Made by a program: the position numbers and the translations under genes. Of a stretch of DNA of 10,273 nt, positions 7,901 to 10,273 are shown piece after piece. Under the pieces are notes generated by a model that was not told where the DNA came from, did not search any database, and saw nothing but the letters and a program-made list of their open reading frames with translations. The DNA is from an uncultured Faecalibacterium sp. (lineage in GTDB: Bacteria; Bacillota; Clostridia; Oscillospirales; Ruminococcaceae), in contig CAKTFD010000076.1 of the NCBI GenBank assembly GCA_934553285.1, positions 1 to 10,273 of the forward strand, in the 5' to 3' direction. Position 1 is the first letter of the stretch. Each line of letters opens with the position of its first letter.

Positions 7901-8262
7901 TGGGCCGCCATCTGGCAGAAGGCGGCGCTGCGCCGGTGGCGGTAGTAATAATGCACGTTATCCTGCAGTTCTTCCAGCGCACGGCGCACCAGCACTGCCC
8001 GCCCGGCATCGGTCAGGGTCTGCACCGCCGCGCCGCCCTCCAGGGCAAGGATATGCTCGGCCAGGCTGGTAAAGGAATAGCTTTCCACCATACCGGAAAG
8101 CGCATCTCCCAGTTCCCGATAGATGTGCGCCTCGGTGCTGGAGGTAAACTGCTCCGGCACCAGCAAGATGCTGCGCCTGCCCGCTTCGGCCCGTGCGCGG
8201 ATGCGGGTGTACAGCAGGGTGGTCTTGCCGCTGCCGGAAGCACCCAGGACCAGTTTCAGCAT
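4900..8262 (-). CDS. addB: AddB: ATP-dependent helicase/nuclease subunit B
   Basis: Partner of AddA: an inactivated-helicase-like subunit with a second nuclease and an iron-sulfur cluster; in B. subtilis AddB is the subunit that reads Chi. The product is 1120 residues. It begins MLKLVLGASGSGKTTLL (Walker A, Lys13), followed by VPEQFT (35-40), SFTSLAEHIL (63-72) and FIDEFDTF (201-208). The C-terminal nuclease shows His793, GTVDRAD with Asp910, VVDYKTG with Asp928 and Lys930, and CQMLLYLF with Gln948. The 4Fe-4S ligands are likely Cys763 (YYTCRYGYF), Cys1080, Cys1083 and Cys1089 (CTWCDYSFVC), the family pattern. An acidic tail closes the protein (1101-1120). The ATG at 8262 was chosen over an in-frame ATG at 8382 because GGGAGG lies 8 nt upstream and the Walker A then sits at the normal N-terminal position. 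First gene of addB-addA, the usual order. Confidence 0.97.
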   Translation of the reverse strand: MLKLVLGASGSGKTTLLYTRIRARAEAGRRSILLVPEQFTSSTEAHIYRELGDALSGMVESYSFTSLAEHILALEGGAAVQTLTDAGRAVLVRRALEELQDNVHYYYRHRRSAAFCQMAAQTIDELKSAGLSGRQLQELARDCGTESGKLGELALIFQGYETLLAGTGMDPADRLELAASRLEAALARGQLPDFLQEREVFIDEFDTFNAPKKRLMGAMLAALPAVTVALCDDGTPMVPGDLGLFAGAKQVAAQLRQLARKNGAQVAAPELLRRDLRHKNAPGLAALTELLENGSCTPPESAPELRLFAAASREEEARCAAAAIRRLMRQGVRCGKIAVVCRDIGLYRAAVRYEFRMADIPLYCDEPTTPEFSAPATAVRALLALLRGADMTEQLTVLAKTGLCALTEPEVCALENYAYTWSPNAAAWRTEFTKSPRGFGDAELTDEDRLNLTRAENARKKLVTAVETLRGRVRGANAEQISRAVYFCLKELGADAQQAAQVEDIRASRGIPAAEEAAREWNVVMQLLDEMARLLGSQGITVPEYEDLFGLLLRASDLGHIPQTLDAVVLASAGKMRLDAPDYVFVLGLAEGEFPSTPAESGLLTHADRDLLMARQIDLPDCFENRVVREQVCFYKALTAPAKGLWMSWPKGQGQTLCAALEPIVEALQPAAPQLELTDLAATPADGLDVLGGGWPLTDSQRASLTEALRAPGAGVHAPRGLALLQRMEQDPPRQVQDLSALETLLGRRLRISPSQLEKYYTCRYGYFLQYVLGLRPRRRAELSADQSGTLMHWVLQMALDPHPGADNPCAGLQPFLELDDAAMADLAAALVDAYARRYLPEDTARFAYLLSRLKKSMASLLCYLRDEQAQSCFKPVACELKIGRGADAVPGQLYHLSDGRTVQLVGTVDRADEWIEADGTRWVRVVDYKTGSKKLDLKEVYCGLDCQMLLYLFSLTRDASGRFTGAQPAGVLYLLADPAPQTLPRGQAARAVEYQLDGLVRDEQKIFDAMDADETGRYLPFAYRNGVPSPYQKEKRADSAKLDRIRLHLDDLVTRMGEQLYGGQIDAEPLVVSSSKSPCTWCDYSFVCCHEAGLHERALEAPPKPFEPEEEPDEKEEQP

Positions 8263-8296
8263 ACGATGTTCCTCCCGTTCCCTGATTTTTGCTTTT

Positions 8297-8325
8297 ATTG
8301 TAACACGAAACCGGGCATAAAACCA
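8297..8325 (-). promoter_or_regulatory. Putative addBA promoter with extended -10
   Basis: On the minus strand TGT precedes TACAAT (8302-8297), an extended -10 (TGn-TACAAT). The matching -35 zone (about 8325-8320) is poor. Predicted start is near 8290, giving a short leader of about 28 nt before the addB ATG. A weak -35 with an extended -10 fits low constitutive expression of a repair enzyme. Confidence 0.6.
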
Positions 8326-8335
8326 CCAGTTTTCT

Positions 8336-8364
8336 TTGCAATGCGCGCCCCGCTGTGGTACACT
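8336..8364 (+). promoter_or_regulatory. Putative ruvX promoter
   Basis: TTGCAA (8336-8341), a 17-bp spacer, then TACACT (8359-8364) preceded by TGG, so also an extended -10. Predicted start near 8371, about 30 nt before the ruvX ATG. It is back to back with the addB promoter, with roughly 33 bp between the two -10/-35 edges. Confidence 0.65.
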
Positions 8365-8400
8365 GAAAAAAATATCCTGCATACCAGAAAGGGAGCCTGT

Positions 8401-8832
8401 ATGAAAATTTTAGCCGTTGACTACGGGGACAGCCGCACCGGTCTTGCCACCTGTGACCGCACCGAATTTCTCACCTCTGCCATCACCCCTCAGATCACCC
8501 TCAAGGCCCGCAACAAGGTCGCCGCCCGGGTGTGCGAGGTAGCCAAAGAGATCGATGCCGAGCTGATCCTGATCGGCCTGCCGCTGAACATGGACGGCAC
8601 CGAGGGCGAGCGCGCCGCCAAAAGCCGCAAGCTGGCAAAGACCGTAGAGCTTTGGAGCGGCCTGCCGGTGCGGATGTGGGACGAGCGCCAGACCACCTGT
8701 GCCGCCGCCGATATCCTGGACGAGAGCGGCACCTTTGGCAGCCGCCGCAAGGAGATCTTAGACTCGGTCAGCGCCACGGTCATCCTGGAGGACTACCTTG
8801 CCTGGCGCAAAGAGCACCCCGGGGAGATATAA
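8401..8832 (+). CDS. ruvX: RuvX/YqgF family, putative pre-16S rRNA nuclease / Holliday junction resolvase-like
   Basis: 143-residue member of the YqgF/RuvX family, an RNase H-fold nuclease implicated in 16S rRNA 5'-end maturation and, in some species, Holliday junction cleavage. It opens MKILAVDYGDSRTGLA, the family's first catalytic Asp (Asp7). ILIGLPLNMDGTEGERA (about 57-73) follows, then MWDERQTTCAAADIL, and near the end ILDSVSATVILEDYL with the last conserved acid. Length matches the family (about 140). The ATG at 8401 has AAAGGGAG 5 nt upstream. The reading frame stays open far upstream across the complement of addB, so an automatic caller could overextend it; homology begins exactly at this ATG. 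In many Firmicutes ruvX sits next to a DUF1292 gene and ireB; here the DUF1292 gene is 1 kb away and ireB is not seen. Confidence 0.95.
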   Translation: MKILAVDYGDSRTGLATCDRTEFLTSAITPQITLKARNKVAARVCEVAKEIDAELILIGLPLNMDGTEGERAAKSRKLAKTVELWSGLPVRMWDERQTTCAAADILDESGTFGSRRKEILDSVSATVILEDYLAWRKEHPGEI

Positions 8833-8874
8833 AAAGACAGCGTCCATGCTTACCTGCACGGGCGCTGTCTTTTT
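8831..8874. terminator. Bidirectional intrinsic terminator between ruvX and the cyclophilin gene
   Basis: AAAAAGACAGCG (8831-8842) and CGCTGTCTTTTT (8863-8874) are perfect reverse complements. TCC/GGG extend the stem inward and TGC/GCA can pair inside the loop. The A-run on one side and T-run on the other make it work in both directions, serving ruvX (plus) and the convergent lipoprotein gene (minus, stop at 8885). The first A-run overlaps the ruvX stop codon. Confidence 0.93.
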
Positions 8875-8884
8875 CAGCCGTGAT

Positions 8885-9607
8885 TTATCCCTGATAATTC
8901 TCGATGCTCACACTGTTGATGGTGATATCGGTGGTGGGCTTCTGGTTCTCATCCACCTCGGTCTGGGCGATGGCATCCACGATGTCCATCCCCTCGTACA
9001 CCTGGCCGAACACGGTATCGGTGTAGTCCAGATAGGGCGCACCGCCCGCCGTCTGGTAGGCAGACACCACCTCAGCACGGTAACCGGCGGCGTTCATCTG
9101 GTCTACCAGCTCCTGGGTCACCGACTGCTCGCCCGGCAGGGTCTGCACCACGTAAAACACGCTGGCGCACTCGCCCGCGCTGTCCACGCCCATGCACAGC
9201 GCCCCAGCGTAATGGTGCAGGCTGTCCGTTGCTTCCACCGGGTAGCGGCTGCCCTTCCAGATGGTAGTGCCCTTGCCGTCTGCCCCCTGCCCGGCTTCCA
9301 CCACGAACTGGTTCTCCACCCGGGTCACCGTCAGCCCATTGTAATAGCCCTGCTGCACAAGGCCGATAAAGTTATCGCAGGCCTGCGGTGCCTGATCCGG
9401 AAAGAGCACCGCCCGGAAAATGCCCGCAGAGGTATCGAACACCGCGATGGTGTCGCCCGCTGTGGGATGGGTGAACTGCAGCTCGGCAGATCCCACCGCC
9501 GGGCGGCTGATGCTCTGCACCCCGCCGCCGTTCTGCTGCGGCCGGATGCCGCACCCCGTAAACAGCAGCACTGCCGCAAGGCAGACTGCCAAGATCTTTT
9601 TATGCAT
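8885..9607 (-). CDS. Lipoprotein with divergent cyclophilin-type peptidyl-prolyl isomerase domain
   Basis: 240-residue product. The N-terminus MHKKILAVCLAAVLLFTGCG is a lipoprotein signal peptide with lipobox LFTG-Cys19, so the mature protein should be lipid-anchored outside the membrane. A Gly/Gln/Ser-rich linker leads to a cyclophilin-like domain (about 50-237): GIFRAVLFPDQAPQACDNF (62-80), GYYNGLTVTRV (87-97), GTTIWKG (113-119), FGQVYEGMDIVDAI (200-213). Cyclophilins speed X-Pro isomerisation during protein folding. The usual FHRV is TRV here: the catalytic Arg is kept (Arg96) and Phe101 is kept, but the Gln-Gly-Gly segment reads EAGQG (Glu104), and the usual SQFFI reads SVFYV. Activity may be reduced or altered. 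The ATG at 9607 was chosen over an upstream in-frame ATG at 9769 because it gives a clean signal peptide and has AGGGAG 7 nt upstream. Confidence 0.9.
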   Translation of the reverse strand: MHKKILAVCLAAVLLFTGCGIRPQQNGGGVQSISRPAVGSAELQFTHPTAGDTIAVFDTSAGIFRAVLFPDQAPQACDNFIGLVQQGYYNGLTVTRVENQFVVEAGQGADGKGTTIWKGSRYPVEATDSLHHYAGALCMGVDSAGECASVFYVVQTLPGEQSVTQELVDQMNAAGYRAEVVSAYQTAGGAPYLDYTDTVFGQVYEGMDIVDAIAQTEVDENQKPTTDITINSVSIENYQG

Positions 9608-9674
9608 GTTCCCGCTCCCTGTTCCATATACTGTACGGTACGCTGCGCCTGGCAGCGCAAAGGATACAGAAAGT

Positions 9675-9703
9675 AGTATACCATATTCTGCGCAGCAGCG
9701 CGA
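9675..9703 (-). promoter_or_regulatory. Putative promoter of the cyclophilin lipoprotein gene
   Basis: Minus strand: TGG followed by TATACT (9680-9675), an extended -10 with one mismatch. The -35 zone (about 9703-9698) does not match consensus. Predicted start near 9668, leaving a leader of about 60 nt. The leader contains a small hairpin, CGCTGC/GCAGCG at 9641-9657 with a 5-nt loop, lying just above the ribosome binding site. Confidence 0.55.
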
Positions 9704-9753
9704 GAGGAAAATGCGTGAAAATTTATCCGGTATTTTCTGTGCGAAAAAGCATC

Positions 9754-9782
9754 TTGACGAACCGGGCAAAACACGCTACACT
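9754..9782 (+). promoter_or_regulatory. Promoter of the DUF1292 gene
   Basis: TTGACG (9754-9759), a 17-bp spacer, then TACACT (9777-9782): five of six and four of six matches at optimal spacing. Predicted start near 9789, giving a leader of about 65 nt with a short GCGGG/CCCGC hairpin (9796-9813). It is divergent from the lipoprotein promoter in the 246-bp gap. Confidence 0.7.
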
Positions 9783-9853
9783 ATAGGCAGACCGAGCGGG
9801 ACGCACAGCCCGCCGCATCAAGTGCTTTTATCAGAGCAATACAGGAGCGTATT

Positions 9854-10168
9854 ATGTCTGACGAGATCAAGAACCCCAATACCGAAGAAGAATATCAGCC
9901 TGACCTGATGACCCTGGAAGACGAGGACGGCAACGAGGTCACCTTTGAGGTGATCGACGCACTGGACCACAAGGGTGTGCATTACCTGGCTGTTGTGGAA
10001 TACGCCGAGAACGAAGAAGACCTGAACGAGGATGCCCAGCTGGTGATCCTGAGCGTTGGGGAAGATGACGAAGGCGAATATCTGGACGTTGTGGAGGACG
10101 ATGAGGTGCTGATGGAAGTCAGCAAGCTGTTCGAGCAGCGTCTGAGCGAGGACTACGACATCGAGTAA
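9854..10168 (+). CDS. DUF1292 family protein (YrzB-like), function unknown
   Basis: 104-residue, very acidic protein. After a disordered-looking Asp/Glu-rich start it shows LEDEDGNEVTFEVIDALDHKG, then YLAVVEYAE, an acidic loop, AQLVILSV, EGEYLDVVEDDEVLMEVSKLF and a short acidic tail. This is the DUF1292 pattern: a small beta-rich domain with a conserved DEDGNE-type opening and a final helix. No catalytic residues or membrane segments are visible. The ATG is preceded by AGGAG with 6 nt spacing. In Bacillus and many clostridia the family sits beside ruvX and mltG; here a terminator and the oppositely oriented lipoprotein gene separate it from ruvX, and it has its own promoter. No biochemical role is established that I can name. 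Confidence 0.9.
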   Translation: MSDEIKNPNTEEEYQPDLMTLEDEDGNEVTFEVIDALDHKGVHYLAVVEYAENEEDLNEDAQLVILSVGEDDEGEYLDVVEDDEVLMEVSKLFEQRLSEDYDIE

Positions 10169-10256
10169 GTCCTCCGACGGATCGACACGTGCAAGGCTTC
10201 CTGCCCGGCTCGATTTGTTGCGGTTTATATGATCCTACTAATCATTCAACGGGAGC

Positions 10257-10270
10257 CCGGCGTTCGCCGG
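10257..10270. other. GC-rich hairpin at the right edge, possibly part of a truncated terminator or RNA
   Basis: CCGGCG and CGCCGG pair around TT (in practice a 5-bp stem with a GTTC loop). The window stops three bases later, so a following T-run cannot be checked. It would be well placed as a terminator for the DUF1292 gene 90 bp upstream or as the start of a structured RNA. The rest of 10169-10273 shows no ORF, tRNA or clear promoter. Confidence 0.35.
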
Positions 10271-10273
10271 CGG

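Noticed and set aside
4975..8400. Very long plus-strand open frame running in frame into ruvX, across the complement of addB
   Set aside because: It is antisense to a clear addB gene with all family motifs, looks like low-complexity Gln/His/Arg-rich GC-driven translation, and family homology begins only at the ruvX ATG at 8401, which has its own ribosome binding site and promoter.
10169..10273. Possible tRNA or small RNA after the DUF1292 gene
   Set aside because: No tRNA arm pattern, no clear promoter, and the only hairpin is cut by the window edge; recorded only as a low-confidence hairpin.

Overview
The window looks like a chromosomal housekeeping stretch from a GC-rich Firmicute, most likely an Oscillospiraceae/Ruminococcaceae gut Clostridium of the Faecalibacterium, Gemmiger or Subdoligranulum kind. 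This rests on AddAB (not RecBCD), the infC-rpmI order, a ruvX/DUF1292 neighbourhood typical of Firmicutes, strong AGGAGG-type ribosome binding sites, and GC-rich codons. The genus is an inference; the sequence does not prove it.

Layout. 1-855 (minus strand): start of rpmI (L35, running off the left edge), then infC (IF3). infC uses an ATT start and is preceded by a leader of about 200 nt. A near-consensus promoter drives the leader, which contains an intrinsic terminator with a possible antiterminator pairing. This is the architecture of L20-type autoregulatory leaders. 913-1207: a non-coding element of about 295 bp that is an imperfect palindrome as a whole and carries three strong hairpins. 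It is the most unusual thing in the window. 1217-8262 (minus): addB then addA with a 4-base GTGA overlap, encoding both subunits of the AddAB helicase-nuclease. 8263-8400: back-to-back promoters for addB (minus) and ruvX (plus). 8401-8832 (plus): ruvX. 8831-8874: a bidirectional terminator shared by two convergent genes. 8885-9607 (minus): a lipoprotein with a divergent cyclophilin domain. 9608-9853: divergent promoters. 9854-10168 (plus): a small acidic DUF1292 protein. 10169-10273: no gene seen; a GC-rich hairpin is cut by the right edge.

Functionally the genes cover translation initiation and ribosome assembly (infC-rpmI, with rplT expected just outside), double-strand-break processing (addBA), a RuvX/YqgF-family RNase H-fold nuclease and an envelope lipoprotein. 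I see no phage, transposase, CRISPR, toxin-antitoxin or defence locus beyond AddAB, and no tRNA or rRNA. The main candidates for new biology are the 913-1207 element and, less so, the infC leader and the altered active site of the cyclophilin lipoprotein.
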